From: Membranipora membranacea
Taxonomy: Eukaryota > Bryozoa > Gymnolaemata > Cheilostomatida > Membraniporidae
Assembly: GCA_914767715.1 (NCBI GenBank)
Contig: OU612067.1
Coordinates: 30,168,162-30,232,161, forward strand
Reading direction: 5' to 3'
Length of the DNA stretch: 64,000 bases
Shown piece by piece: positions 12,430 through 25,219 of the stretch. A program made the translations under genes and the position numbers. Positions within the stretch are counted from its first letter, which is position 1, and each line of letters starts with the position of its first letter. Under the pieces are notes generated by a model. It was given only the letters and a program-made list of their open reading frames with translations, was not told the origin of the DNA and searched no databases.

Positions 12430-12700
12430 AATAGCATGAGGTATGTTTGAAAGCAATAAGAGTTAGGCTCTGTGATCAAAGTTTGATTAACATTGATGAT
12501 TACATAGTTTGGTAGCTAGCTGATGCTGATGCAATAATAGCTGCTCACAAAGATGAGTTTAGTAGTGAATGACACAACGACATCGCGTCATACTCTAAGT
12601 CAGCGCCATTGTATTACATGATGCTAAATTTTGCTAGCATAACTCAATCATAGAAGGGAAGACAATTCTACAATCTATCGTATACTATGGAAAGAGCACA
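12430..12700 (-). promoter_or_regulatory. Probable upstream region of gene A
   Basis: This lies directly upstream of the gene A ATG. The stretch 12,540-12,690 (catactctaagtc and catagaagggaagac) has a recognisable diverged counterpart at 54,320-54,470, which also lies upstream of exon-1 copies. Conservation next to two exon-1 loci suggests a 5' UTR or promoter, but no core promoter element was identified. Confidence 0.4.
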
Positions 12701-13103
12701 GTAATCCACATGATACCCTTGGCCGAAAAACTCCCCTTCAAAAAACTATGTCAGGTTTACAAGTTGCGTGGCTTTCAAAGGAAGAGGAACATGTCGTTCA
12801 CCCAATTATGATAAAGATTATATATGTAATTATTTTCAGGTACCAAACCAAAAGCAGACTAACACGAGTTCTCAGTTTGATTGTCATGTCTTGAACAAAT
12901 ATTTTCATCTTAGTCGGTATCCTATTGTGTACGAATGTTTCGCTCACAAGCACATGATTTGATTTCCGAATGTTGAAAATCGCCAGACATCAGAGCAGAA
13001 ATGATAATCATTTTACTTGTCTGCTAACCGTATTCAGAATGAATTTATGTTTCCAAAGTTATTACTGCCTTGGCTAAGATCCATCACTACTGGAACACAA
13101 TTA

Positions 13104-13235
13104 CCCCTGTATCTGTCACTGCCCGAACAAAGTAACCCCTGAATCTGTCACTGCCTGAACTAAGTAATCCCTGAATCTGTCAGTGCCTGAAAATAGCATT
13201 TCCCTGGATCTTTCGCTGCCTGAGCATAGTGAGCC
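13104..13235. repeat. Minisatellite, about four units of 32-33 bp
   Basis: Consecutive units begin ccctg(t/a/g)atct and continue gtcactgcc(t/c)gaa. Four diverging copies follow each other directly. There is no coding support. Confidence 0.8.
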
Positions 13236-13477
13236 CTAGAACAAGCAGATGTTATCCAAGAGCAGATTCTGCAGCTTGTCAACAGTAACAAGTACAAATT
13301 GAGTAAATCGCATATCGCTTCAAGATTTGTATATTATGTTTAATCTATCATAAACATAAACGAGGACAATATGGATTAACATAAGAGCAATGTTATACCG
13401 AATTCTCACACACAGAGAGGAAGCGACTTAATGTCTGAACATTTGAACGTCAAAGTAGAAACTAAAGAACCACAGCC

Positions 13478-14875
13478 CTAACGCTCCTTCTGGAGGTCTC
13501 GACTACGAATAGGAGTTTTGATATGACTGTTGGTTGTCGGTGTATTTGTTGATGCATCAGCAGTACCAGGCAGGTCGGCTTGAGTGGCTGATGACACCTG
13601 CAAGGTGTTGTCAGTTTGAGTCTCACTACTGGTATATGTACTCATACTAATACAGGTACACGGCTCATCATGTGATGCGTAATCTTCAACCAGCTCCTTT
13701 ACTCTGGAGGCTATATTCCTATCAGAACACTCCTACTGGGTTCTTCTCACTCTTACAAAATACGATAGCAATGAGATAAAAAGTTATTAAAAAACAAGAG
13801 ATCATTGATTGATAGTAAATGTAATGGGTAGAACATTGCCTTGGATGATTGTAACTGATTGTTGAATTTTTATTCTCACCCTGACAGCCAAACTTTGCCG
13901 CCAGTAACTCTGCACTTCATCTGATGATAAGGTACCAACCATGATATAGAATATTTCCGGTGCGGAGCAGAGGCCTTTGGTTTGTTCTTAAGAAGGGCCC
14001 AAGGTGTCCTAAAATCCCTTTGCTAAGGGTGTGTTGCATATTAGAAAGTATAATGCTCCTAGCTCTGTGAGATTATAAATGACCACGTGGAGTGTGTAGA
14101 ATGCTGTCGTAAACCGAACAAAGCACTAATGAGCCATAGCAATGACTGTTTTATCTTAGTTAGGAGAAGCACTGCATATTTTCATGCTTCTAACTCAATA
14201 ACAGTGACAAAAAACATTGCAGAGAGCTGAGATTCTTGTCAGACACATAATGATTTGCACTCATTGACAAGCTATTGTGCCCCCTTCGACATGCAATAAT
14301 ATGAGGAATTTAAGATGGCATGCTAGGTAAAATGAAAACTACAAATGATCCTTTAGGTTCCCCCCTGCTGGATTTGAGATGCTGTTGATTGAAATGTTCG
14401 CTAAAAGCCTCAATTTTCAACTCAGAGTTACAAAACAGATAGATTATCATATTTACATCATTACAATGGCATGCTCACTTTTACATATCAGCAATCAGTC
14501 CACTACGGCTGGTTATTGTGCCTGTGTTAACGTAGTAATGTGGGGTGTTACACTGTTTATGGATCAGATCCATAGCGACTCAAAATGTCTTTGGTGGTAT
14601 TGTGGTGGTATTGTTTAACTGTTGGTATACAACTAATTTATGAGACAACATTTTGGGCATATCTGCGAACTCCTTTTGGGAAAAGCTCCCAGTAATCGTG
14701 GAACATTTCAACTGATCAAATGACGATGGTTTTGTAGAGACAGGATGGACTGGAAAGATGGTAGTCAAAAGCTTACATATCTGTGGCTGGTTAGAAGCTC
14801 GGCTGTGTATCGAAAATATTCGATCATTGATCTACCCGCGGAATTTATCATCGGCGTTCCTTCGCACTCATCCCA
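13478..14875 (-). pseudogene. Broken family member C (exons 2 and 3)
   Basis: Exon 2 is 14875..14777 (33 codons, WDECEGTPMINSAGRSMIEY, ending LLTSHRY). It has an intact acceptor (gattcag) and donor (gtaagc) and is clearly paralogous to exon 2 of copy B. Exon 3 is 13751..13478. It begins SEKNPVGVF, but the conserved Trp codon is TGA followed by TAG, and a one-base shift is needed before the next open stretch (VEDYASHDEPCTCISM, then SSETQTDNTL, ending RDLQKER and TAG). So the N-terminal core is dead while the C-terminal part, including a TQT motif, stays open. It might be rescued by alternative splicing, but a pseudogene is simpler. The surrounding 1.3 kb is a diverged duplicate of 1-2,160. Confidence 0.6.
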
Positions 14876-14899
14876 CTGAATCAATGCGAAAATAAATTA

Positions 14900-16080
14900 T
14901 TAAATGGCATCGTCTTCAACATGAAACAGCCAGTATAAAGGATTTCGAAAAGTTTATTTGAATGCCGTTGGATTCATTAGCAGATACAAGCATTTCATTG
15001 AAAAAGCTCATGCCGTGGGATTTGGATCTATTGATGAACAAGTAATAATAGCATTTTAAGTCAGAGGAAGAGGAAATTTAGTTTGTGCATTGCTACAACC
15101 TTAACTGAAGGACGATAAACAAGTGCATAGCCTTCATAACCAACTCACCAAATACAAAGCGACCTTTAAACATGTATCTTTGTGTAGAATGGTAAACATG
15201 ACGAGATAATCAGAAAACTTTCTAGATGAATGATAAGGTTTAGAAAATGATCACCAACAAACTGTGTTGGTAGTTGCTGTCAAATACTTGGAAGACACCA
15301 TAATGACATTGTATCTCACTCACTGCCAGCATCGTTGAACACAATCAAACTCATGAGCGTACTCATGAAGCTAAATATAGTACTGTGTGAGACATGGACC
15401 AACATCAAGAATGTCGTGACAGAGTTGTCTTATGATTGAGTCAGAGAACACAACTTCTGTTACTACCCTCTGCTAGTTTTGCATTCTCACAGCATCATCA
15501 TGTGATGTTAAATAATCAACCTTCATCCCTTTTAATAAATAGAATGCTAAACAAAAATCAAATTAAGTTTTAAGCAGCTGTTGAAAACAAAACACAAATT
15601 TCCATGATCATCGCGTTGTTCGGAAAACATCAAATCCTAGAACGCGTTGACTCATTATAATTTATCTATCTATCTGAATGGAAGATTTGACCGGTCTCTG
15701 GTGAAAGGTATGTTAAATACTCGTAAATTATGTTGTGAGGCAGTTTTGAGACGCTGTACGCAATCTTAGGGCCAAATCCGTAGACCCTGATATTTTCAAA
15801 CAACAAAGCAAAATATTAGGGTGGATATCAACACACCCTAAACCTTTGATCTTCATGGAACTAATTTTGTGTACCTTTCAGAACCCTGTTGAATTTGTGA
15901 TGTGGATCCACCTAGACTTGTAACAAAATAGTGCCTGCCTTTGTAAGAGCTGCGAAAATCTTGATATGAAATTAATACACAATATTTGGTGTTGACACTT
16001 AGTTCTCTCAGTTCCCTCAGTTCATTTGTGTATACCTGTGCCTTGTCATCTGTCAAAGCTCCATTATATGACATTTCTCT
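14900..16080. other. No gene seen
   Basis: AT-rich spacer upstream of broken copy C. A minus-strand ORF (16,095-15,853) has no splice or homology support. No exon-1 copy for member C was found. Confidence 0.4.
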
Positions 16081-16081
16081 C

Positions 16082-16231
16082 AGAGCACCTGTCAAATGAG
16101 ATGCTAATGGAGGAAGGCAGCTTGTACCATACCATAATCAATGTATTGTCAAAAGGTGAAGCTAAATTGCATGGTGCAAATTGGATGCAGATATTTCTTG
16201 AGAAAACTTTGAGAAAAATTAAAGAAAACTG
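16082..16231 (+). CDS. Orphan terminal exon candidate
   Basis: After a good acceptor (catttctctcag) a plus-strand frame reads HLSNEMLMEEGSLYHTIINV, then LSKGEAKLHGANWMQIFLEK and KTLRKIKEN, up to TGA at 16229-16231. The composition is protein-like. The pattern G(6)GxNW(M/F)xxxLxK resembles the start of exon 3 in the plus-strand family gene (GQRTAVGRNWFEM), but the similarity is short. No upstream exon could be joined with confidence. It could be a chance ORF or a relic of the family. Confidence 0.3.
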
Positions 16232-16590
16232 AGAAGTCTGTTATGATTTTGTAAGATTTCAATATATACTATTTTATAATGAAAAGAGAAAGTTCTATTC
16301 ATGTAGTTTCAAATGATATTTCAAAGATATTCCGATCAATTGATTTCTTGTAATCCAATTTTTATGAGTTGAATATTATATTTAATAGAAATGTTTACAA
16401 TGCGGATTAAGTATCACTCACGAAGCAGGAAGTATACTGTTGCTAGGATACCTTATTCAATCCTTGATATCTGATACTAAAAGCCATCCACTGTTTCAGG
16501 GATAGAAAGATTACTGGCCAATACTGAGACAACTGCTAACCAGATGTTGAATTGAGGCTTATTTGTTGTCTCAATAAAGAGTAGATTGAA

Positions 16591-19500
16591 ATGATTATGG
16601 AGATTGGAAACCCACAGAAACTGATTCAGGTATGTATGTCCCTTGCTTCACCCCTTTTTTTACTCCACACAACAGTTGAGGTCTCAATTAAAAGAACTAA
16701 GGAGAGTTCATTGATGGTCTTAACTCTAACATCACACAAGTAGGGTACAAGACAGATGGATATAATCAGTAAGCAACTGAGAAAGGAGAAGTAAGCAATG
16801 TAATGACTCTAACTATGAAACAAAGAAAGGGTGTAACAATAAACTCATAGCCTATGCCTAGCTATCAAGAAGTGATTTACAGACCTTGTCCACAGTGGCA
16901 TTAAGCATTGCCATCTATCCTCCTGTCAGTGTCAATAAACTTCAGCACGCAGTGAACGAAATTGCTGTGCAATATTATAAACTTGCAAGCCCTGCACTCA
17001 CTATTATTTATGACACATTGAAGATGAATATTAGATCAAAATTAGAGTGTGTGTTTTCCACATAGTCAGCCTTACATATAACAAAAAGAGTTGAGATGTT
17101 TGCATCTGTGCTGCAGGGATTTCTCAAGTCTAATATAATGAAAGTGATGTAGACATTATAATCCTCTAGCTGGCATTTATATAGTTTCAAAGGTTTGTGA
17201 AAAGATTGCTCATCTGTACTTGTATATTTGTAGTTATTAGATAAACACTCATTCATTTTACCATGCATCAAAAGATATTTTCCTGATCATTGTTTTCATG
17301 CTAATGTCAAATTGCTTGGGTAGTAAAGCTGAAGGATGGTGCCAAGCAATCAGGTATATTGGTAATCCCCTAAGTGAATCAATTACAAATAGGCTAATGA
17401 TTGAATAGCCGGAAACATCCAATGATTATGATATGATGTAAAATATCTAGGTAACAGTAGGGCTATCCTAACATTTATAATGATACTTTTTATTCATTTA
17501 TTTCAATAATGCTCATCAGTAAGTTGTGAATGTAACAATGAGAGTTCTTCTTTTATTTCAGCCTCGGGAACACAAGGCGAAAGTTTGTATTTGGGGAGAC
17601 TTGACTGTCGCTGATGTTGACGCATTGTGTGAAGTCAGCACACCTGATGAGAGAAAAAGGTGAGGCTTACTGAAACACACTTATGAAAATTGAAACTGTG
17701 TCAGTTTCAACATTCCACTGGTGCCAAACAGATTCATTCAATTCGAATATCCTATTGGAAAATCCCAAAGAAGCTTTATTATGGCGTTTTCTCATAACCC
17801 TGTACAATTGGGGCATAACCCCTTACAATGTGCTTCATCTATGAAAATGTTGCAAATAAATTCGCTCAAATGACAATGCTGCTCTCAACCTTAAGTCTTA
17901 TTTTGTTTGCGGTACGCACTTGTAGAATTCTCTCAAACCTGTTTGGACTTTATCATGGAGATTCGATGGAGTCGGCCAACATGAAAGATGAGATTATACT
18001 AGACTTATACTACTACACCATACAGTTCTGTATAGACAATAACTTTAGCAAGGAACAAATATCAGCTTTCTTCTCGATAATAAAGCGTACTCATGCTGTG
18101 TGTATTGAGACCCCATTTGGAAATGTACAGCAGACATTCAAGTTCTTCAGAGATATGCTCCTATGCCATGCAGTCAAGGTAAGTTTTTCACCTTCTCCTA
18201 TTAAACCACTGCTGCCACAGCTGGGCTTTGCCCAGCAGTGCCACCAGACAAAAATTGATTGGTTGCTCATGCTTGAACCACTGCTGACACAGCTGGGCTT
18301 TGCCCAGCAGTGCCACCAGTCAAAAATTTAAATAGAGAGTTTTGGCATCAAAACATCTAGCTAGTAGCCAACACTAATAAAAATGTTGGATCTCAGCTAG
18401 ATTTTAAAGGCACCTGTTGGTCAACAACAACATTTGTCATCACTAATGGTTGATGGCTAGGGAAGAAGATACTCCCTACATTTTGAGAGCTCATATAACT
18501 CCATTCAAAGCTACTGGCTAGATGTTTGATTCCACACCCTCTGTTTAAATTTATGGCTGGTGGCTCTGCTGGGCAAACCCCAACTGTGTCAGCAGTGGTT
18601 TAAAGTGTTGGGTATGAATGGTGGACATAATCCTGTAATGTGGTACAATTTAGGGTTTTGTTCATTACATAGCTTTGGATTCTCGGTTAGCCAATTTACA
18701 GATGCCATTACAGTTTAAAACTCTGACTGAGAGTGGGATCCTAATTATAGGAAGTTAGATACACACAAAAATTTGTTGCTGCTTTATAGCTGGAGATAGC
18801 CAGGGCACCTGCATTCCCCTGTTTGAAACTAGCCCATATAATTGTTCAACTCCTAGCTTAATTCTCTTGATTTTGCCTCATTTACAACTGCTACGAAATC
18901 TTGATGAGCTTACCAGAATTTGGTGAACATACGTTCCAATCATGTTGTGTTTGATTTTCAGCGACCTCCATTTAGTATAGAGTTGTTCTCACCTGATCAG
19001 GCGAAACTCATAACAGAGTATACCATCAACACATACTTCAGACACTTCAAGATGTACAAGTACGCCTTTACTCCACAAGTCAAACTAGATCTGGGAATTA
19101 CATACGAGGGTATACCAGTACCGAGTCCACCGCCGGAGGGTAAGTATCATAAGCTCTGCTCTACTCACATCGATGTAAAATGCTCGTATAATTATGGTAA
19201 CATTGAATGTGTAATAATTGCCCGAGGGGGGGAAGAGTCTGTAATGAGTGTGATGAGTCTTTCGTGTTGTCAACATTCATGTGATTTGAGAGGGGCAGGT
19301 AGAGCTCGCATGACCTAAACTTTCAAGAAAAACTGAAAGGTTCATTATGGGCTATTATTCAGTAAAAGATTGCCACAATCATTCACACCCCAGACTGCAA
19401 ATTACCTGCCGTGATGTGACCAAACAGACACGGAAGTGGTATTATTACTGATCATTTATTATTCACATAACCGATTTATTGGAGTTTGTGTAACCTATGA

Positions 19501-20306
19501 ATCTAACTGCTTGCCAATATGGGAGCCTATGAATCCAAATGCTTACATACTGTAACCATGGTCAATACTTTGCTTGTATCAATCAATTCCATCATTTAAT
19601 TTCAGAGGAGACAGAGCCTGAGGCTGCAGACGTAGAGCTGGAGGTACCATCAGATGAGCCTGAGAAACCTCAAACTCCAGGTAAGACTTTAAGGGTGGAG
19701 CACAAATTTTGTTGGCATCATGTATAAACTGAACTTCGGATTAGCAAAGATCTCAAAGCACGGTTTTTAAATCCATGAGGTTTTTCAAGGCATGTATAAC
19801 TACTGTACATCCTAGTTTATGCCTAACATAATATGTGTTTCAGAGTTATCAATTCTTTGTGTAGGGGATGGCAACTCCCTTTTGCATATTTGCAGCAGCT
19901 CAAACCAATTTGAAAGATTAAATATGAAAGTCTTTTTGCCTCCTTGTAGAACAGAATGGAAGATTGTATTATATATGATAAAACATGTATATATATATAT
20001 ATTATCTATTGAGATATATGTTATAAACATGTGACTGCACTGCAAAGGTTGATAACTGCATTAATTGACATATAAGAAATTGCTAATTTATAGTGTTTGT
20101 TATCGGTTGCAGAGATAGAACTAAGTGATGCACAGAAAGAGTTACGCGCTCTCATCCAAAAGCAGTTGGAAGATGAAGTCAGCAAACTCAGAGCAAACAT
20201 GGACGAGCAGCTCAAAGTGTCAGATGAAGGAATCCAGAAGAAGCTAGCTGTCGCTGAGGGAAGCAGCAATCGCGGTAGTAGCAAGGGAGGGAGGAAAAAG
20301 AAATAG
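16591..20306 (+). CDS. CFAP119: CFAP119 (CCDC189) cilia and flagella associated protein
   Basis: Six exons: 16591-16629, 17562-17659, 17926-18178, 18962-19139, 19606-19680 and 20113-20306. All boundaries are GT-AG and the joined frame is 278 residues. Recognised from the core of the CCDC189/C16orf93 family (DUF4464): the LDLYYYTIQFC, ETPFGN, LLCHAVKRPPFSIELFS and INTYFRHFKMYKYAFTPQV stretches are highly characteristic. The N-terminal CIWGDL segment also fits. The C-terminal exons are acidic, then a short coiled coil (AQKELRALIQKQLEDEV) and a basic Lys/Arg tail. The protein is known from cilia and sperm flagella of animals. The start rests on the first in-frame ATG in a 13-codon exon; an earlier exon cannot be excluded. 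Intron 3 carries a MITE. An AATAAA lies at 20392-20397. It is followed by DERL2 in the same direction after 1.0 kb. Confidence 0.9.
18201..18603. mobile_element. TTAA-flanked MITE in CFAP119 intron 3
   Basis: Bounded by TTAA on both sides. The ends are inverted: ACCACTGCTG, then CACAGCTGGGCTTTGCCCAG on the left, with the reverse complement at the right (ending cagcagtggt). The left terminal block is present twice in tandem (18,205-18,250 and 18,270-18,316). The interior (aactccat, then gctactggctagatgttt) matches the shorter copy at 37,511. There is no coding capacity. TTAA target sites are typical of piggyBac-type transposases, so it may have been moved by one in trans. Confidence 0.85.
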
Positions 20307-20391
20307 AATCATCAATGTATAGAACTTCTAGAAAGACTGTATCATTTACGAGGAGAGTTCTGTATATCTTATGTTATTCGTTTTTTTTGTA

Positions 20392-20397
20392 AATAAA
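20392..20397 (+). terminator. Polyadenylation signal of CFAP119
   Basis: AATAAA 86 bases after the CFAP119 stop codon. Confidence 0.7.
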
Positions 20398-21311
20398 ATG
20401 TGTGAAAACCATCACTTATAAAAGTTTCTCCCATCTCTGCTCCGTAATTTCGTAATAATGTGAGAGGGATCAAAAAGCGCCCTGTTATCCACATCTAGGA
20501 ACGGAAATTCAATACAACCCAATGTCTCAATCAATACTCTCTATAGTAATATGAACACAGCCACTTCAGCTGATATGTATTTCCAGTCAACTTAATTACG
20601 GGAGAGAGTAGAGGCGTAATGTGTTTAGCGAGGGTCTATGACAAGGGATGGATCTGTTAATGTAAAGGCGTCAACAAGACAGCATTGATTAAAAAAGGTT
20701 GATTGAAAAAAGGTTGATTAAAATTCGATGTCGTTGGTTTGATTGATTGGTTTGATTGATTGATCGGTTGATAAGATATTGTCAATATATTTCTTAAATA
20801 TCTCCCTCGCCTGTCAGCCATAAGACTTAGACAACATCTCATATCACTGGCGCATATCTAGCCTGTCTTTGTTCAGAACAAAGCCTGTCAAGACAGGCTG
20901 GCGCACATCATACTGCACTAATGTTCACCAATGTCACGCCATCCCAACCGAATTCCAACACTTCTGAGCTTGGTCGATCCACACAATCCAATCACTTGTA
21001 GAATCTGTGCTTTTCCTCTATACACACAAAATTTGTATATATTCTGACTATCTGAGTTTAAAACCCTTTATGAGGACTAACAAAAGCTTGTCTTGGCTTA
21101 TTAAAATATGAGAGCAGGGTTAGGAAATCCAGTAGTCATAAATGAGAAAACCTTTATTTTTATGGAAAGTAGTAGAGAAAACCTTGACAAAGTGAAAGCA
21201 ACTTTGCGCATGCGTAATAAACGTGTAGCTCTCAAAAAGAAAGTAGATATCCTAGTAGTGAGTGAAACTTCAATGAACTGATGAGAGACAAGTGACAGAA
21301 AACCAACAGAG

Positions 21312-24300
21312 ATGGCTTACCAAAGCTTTCAGCAGGAGTATATGCAGATACCACCTATCACAAGAGCATACACAACAGCATGTATCTTAACAACAACTGC
21401 AGTGGTAAGAATGTTTATCAAGTTAATGCTTTCAATGAACTGGTTTTCTTCTACAAATAAAAATCATTCATGGAATATGGTAATGTATTATTAATATTAT
21501 TATTATATAGACTAGATAGGTAGAATAGATAACATTGACTGAAGTTGTGTCATACAGGACAATGCAGCTAGGCTCATGTTATCTGCTGATCCAATATGAG
21601 AACACTATCTTCCACACTTGCAGCTCACTCCAGTCAAGGAAAAGAAGAGAGACAGCTTTGAACTAGTTTTTTTTTTACATTTAATTCAACTAGCCATCCC
21701 AATTGGAAGAAACCAACACCAATGTGCTGGCCCTGGCTTGATCTACTCTTTATTCTACTTGTAAAGCTTCCTCCGGAGGCTCTCAATCTCAAAATGATTT
21801 GTCATAATACAAGGTTGTGTTTTGTCGTGTTCCAGCAACACCTTCACTGATTATCATTTATATATTGGATATTACAATGTTTTACTTTTTGTAGCAACTT
21901 GATATTGTGACGCCTTTCCAGCTTTACTTCAATCCTGCGTTGGTCCTCAAGGGTCAGGTGAGAATCATTAATTATCACTATTTCAGCAACATTCACTATT
22001 AATCTTAGTGTAGTAATGTCATAGTCATTGCCTAGCCAATATCAGGGCGTTTTCTTAGTATTTCTAATGACTGTCCACAGCTCTACCGAGGAGCAACAGC
22101 TAAGTGACAACTACGAAATATTGACGATGATCGCCTTGCCAAATTTTGATATATTTAGTGTGTAAATAACAGCTGTTACTCCGTAGCTCTACATGATATC
22201 ATATTCTGCTTTAGCAAACCTGTGCATCAATCACCCCAGGCAAATTGACAGCTGGCATCAAGGCCAAGGTGTGGTTGTGTGGTATGACTTTTTGGTTTGT
22301 AGCTTGGTTTGCAGCTGTCTTGCTCTTAATTTTGTCACTTGATCTTCTCAGAGGATAAGTGCATACTTTTAGTCTTTTTAGCAAAGAAGTGAAATCATTG
22401 GAGGACATTCTCCAAGGGTGCTCATCATACTATGTTATGTAATATCTATCATTATGTCATTTATTTTCAGATATGGCGACTGTTCACCAACTTTATGTTC
22501 TTCGGTACATTCGGATTCAATTTCTTGTTTAACATGATATTCACATACAGATACTGTCGTATGTTAGAAGAGAACTCATTCAGGGGACGCACAGCTGACT
22601 TCTTCCTCATGTTCCTGTTTGGAGGAGTTCTCATGGCAGTATCCTTTTGTGTACAACATTCACTAAAAGAATAGTAACATATTTCATTTGTTAACACGAT
22701 CACACTTGAGAAGATTTTACATGATTTGTCTGCATTTTAACTACCACTCTACTGAGGGTCTACCGGCCATGCGCTGCAGAGTTCTTAGTAAAGGGTAGAT
22801 ACTCCAGATTTTTAGGCTGTTCTGTCCAAAACTGGCCAGTCAATGAACTACTTGCTCCAGTTGCAGTATGGCATCTTGGCTATAGGAATATTTTCAATTA
22901 TATTATATTAAGATATAAGCATGAGTTCAGTGAGTAGTATTGCTTTTTGGTAATTAAGGATATCTGCTTCATAAACTTTCCTTTGTGATGACAAACATAT
23001 CTCCTTAATGTAGACGGTGACTCCTGGACAACTGTAATTAATGTTGGGTCTAAATGGCAGCCCTTTCTGATGATCAATCCCTTTTGGAAGTTTTCATTCA
23101 CTGAATATACGATACCCATATAGAGAGTTTACCTCTAATTATGGCCCGTTTCGGAAGTTCAAACAACGTGGTTAGTTTAGTCTGTTTTAAATTCAATCAA
23201 AATACATCATGAAATTAGTGAGTGAGTCATGCAGTGCCAACAAACCATAGCGTTCAATTTGCTCTATGAAGTGAACCGCCAACTTTTGAGTACTCGCCAT
23301 GCACATACACCTGCTACTGCTAATTGTTCCTTATCGATTCACCTTCAGATTGTAGCTCTATTTGTACAGTTAGCGTTTCTAGGACAAGCCTTCACTATGA
23401 TGTTAGTCTATGTGTGGAGCAGGAGAAACCCTTATATCAGAATGAACTTCTTCGGCTTAATGAACTTTCAGGTGAGGGATTGAGAGCAAGCCAACAGTTT
23501 TTCATTTGATGGCATTTAATCTTTATGTGGTATGATGCTAGATTTCATTGAATTTTGTTTTGCTGTGGTCAAACTTGTCTATCTTACTGTTGACAGTCGA
23601 TGTTATTATGTTTTGGATATTTATGATTATTTTACAGGCTCCATACCTGCCATGGGTGTTACTAGGATTTTCTGTGATATTTGGTAATCCTATCATAGTC
23701 GATGCAATGGGTGAGTAGTCAATCTAAATGTTACTAGTTATATCTTCATACACTACACTGTTGGTCAAAAGCCTGTTTAGCTCTAGGTAGGATAGAGCTT
23801 TGTAAGAAACCTCGTTAGTCCCATACTGTGCACGTCTCCTTAAATCAGCAGTCTGCTGCTTAACTTGCATCTGTCAATGATAACAATACGCCCTATTAAT
23901 GAGGTGTGCACCAGAGAAAAAGACTTCATGAATCTTTTTTTTTGTTCCCATTTATGTTTGCAAAAAGACGAATGTTTCATCATTCAGGTTATACTTTTTG
24001 ATGTTGAGATGTTATACTCTTTGTTTCCCAGTTAAGAATGGAAAATGCCGCTTGTTTTATCACTCATCATTCGGTTACACACATGTGGTTAGGTTTTATT
24101 ATTTCACACTAACTCGCTATTTTTTCTCTCTTCCAATTCTAGGTATTGCCATAGGACATGTATATTACTTCTTAGAAGATGTATTCCCAAATCAGAATGG
24201 AGGATATAGGCTCTTAAAAACACCAGCTTTCCTGTAAGTCTTCCGAACGGCATCCTGTGTTCATCTGTGTGCACATAATAGCATAATTGAACTATGTATT

Positions 24301-25219
24301 CTGATTTGCCTAATGTTTGAGGGGGGGGGGGTTGGTTGGTTGGTTTATTTTGTCACAAACATTAGGTATGCTGCGAGATTGAGTGTTTATACTGTTACAT
24401 GAGTAGGGAATACCAAAAAGAAACATAAACAAAATGAATAAAGTAAGTCTGACTTCTAGTGGATTAAAAAACATCTTGTAATATCAAAATCAGGTGTCTC
24501 AGGAATGAGTCTTTACCCCAGGCAGTTCTGTATTTAAGGCTGCGATATCTGCCTGAGGGAGTTTGTCTATGCAGCCCAATATTGCTATCAGATTGTTGCT
24601 CTGATGTGAAGTCAATGCATACAATATGGCCTTTCTTTCTCATTGAACAAGTAACCATTTTGCCCTATTTAGAGTATGGGTCAAGTGTAATGTAATGTTC
24701 AGTATCTCCAGGATATGTGATGAAATGACTTATTTGACATTCATTTCGGAGTTATCTATTTATGTTCAAGGAGTAGGTAACTCCCAAGTTAATAAACTTG
24801 TTTGTCTTTCACTGTCATAAAATCATGATGTTGAGTTCCCTGTTGATACGAATCACCTGGCTGCTTTATTATAGCAATATAATTATCCAGCTATATTTGT
24901 GAGGAAATGATTCTTATATTTGTAATCTATCTAACAGGCGTTTAAGATAGATTAAGTGAACTTAATAAGCTACCATCACTCTTCACACATATTTTCCATT
25001 TCTATATTTACGATGCCACATTACCTTCTAGTTAGTTCAAGGTATTTACTTCAGGCTCATATCTCTTGTAGAAAATATATTCTGGAGCCACATAATATAG
25101 AGGATCCTTCATATGAGCCTCTCCCTGAGGATAGCCCTGGTGGGTATGCGTGGGGACAACCCCATGATCAGCCCGCTGAGCAGGGAGACGGTGACAATGA
25201 TCAACCCAGACAGGATTAA
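21312..25219 (+). CDS. DERL2: Derlin-2-like ER-associated degradation protein
   Basis: Seven exons: 21312-21404, 21895-21957, 22471-22638, 23349-23471, 23638-23710, 24143-24233 and 25072-25219. They join to 252 residues. The match to Derlin-2/3 is near continuous: [15 protein letters not shown] at the start, then TPFQLYFNP, the IWRL motif, the [18 protein letters not shown] block, [20 protein letters not shown], and [15 protein letters not shown]. Derlins are multi-pass ER membrane proteins of the rhomboid pseudoprotease superfamily; they carry misfolded proteins to p97/VCP for retrotranslocation. The C-terminus keeps [13 protein letters not shown], but it then runs into an acidic, Gln-rich tail instead of the usual short SHP box that binds p97. 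The exon 3 donor is gtatcc, weaker than the others, but the protein alignment across it is exact. No polyadenylation signal was assigned. Confidence 0.95.

Noticed and set aside
13104-13235. CRISPR-like array
   Set aside because: Units are contiguous and diverging, without spacers, in a eukaryotic intron-rich region; a plain minisatellite.
22898-23119. Minus-strand ORF inside DERL2 intron
   Set aside because: No splice signals or homology, and the DERL2 exons on the plus strand explain the locus.
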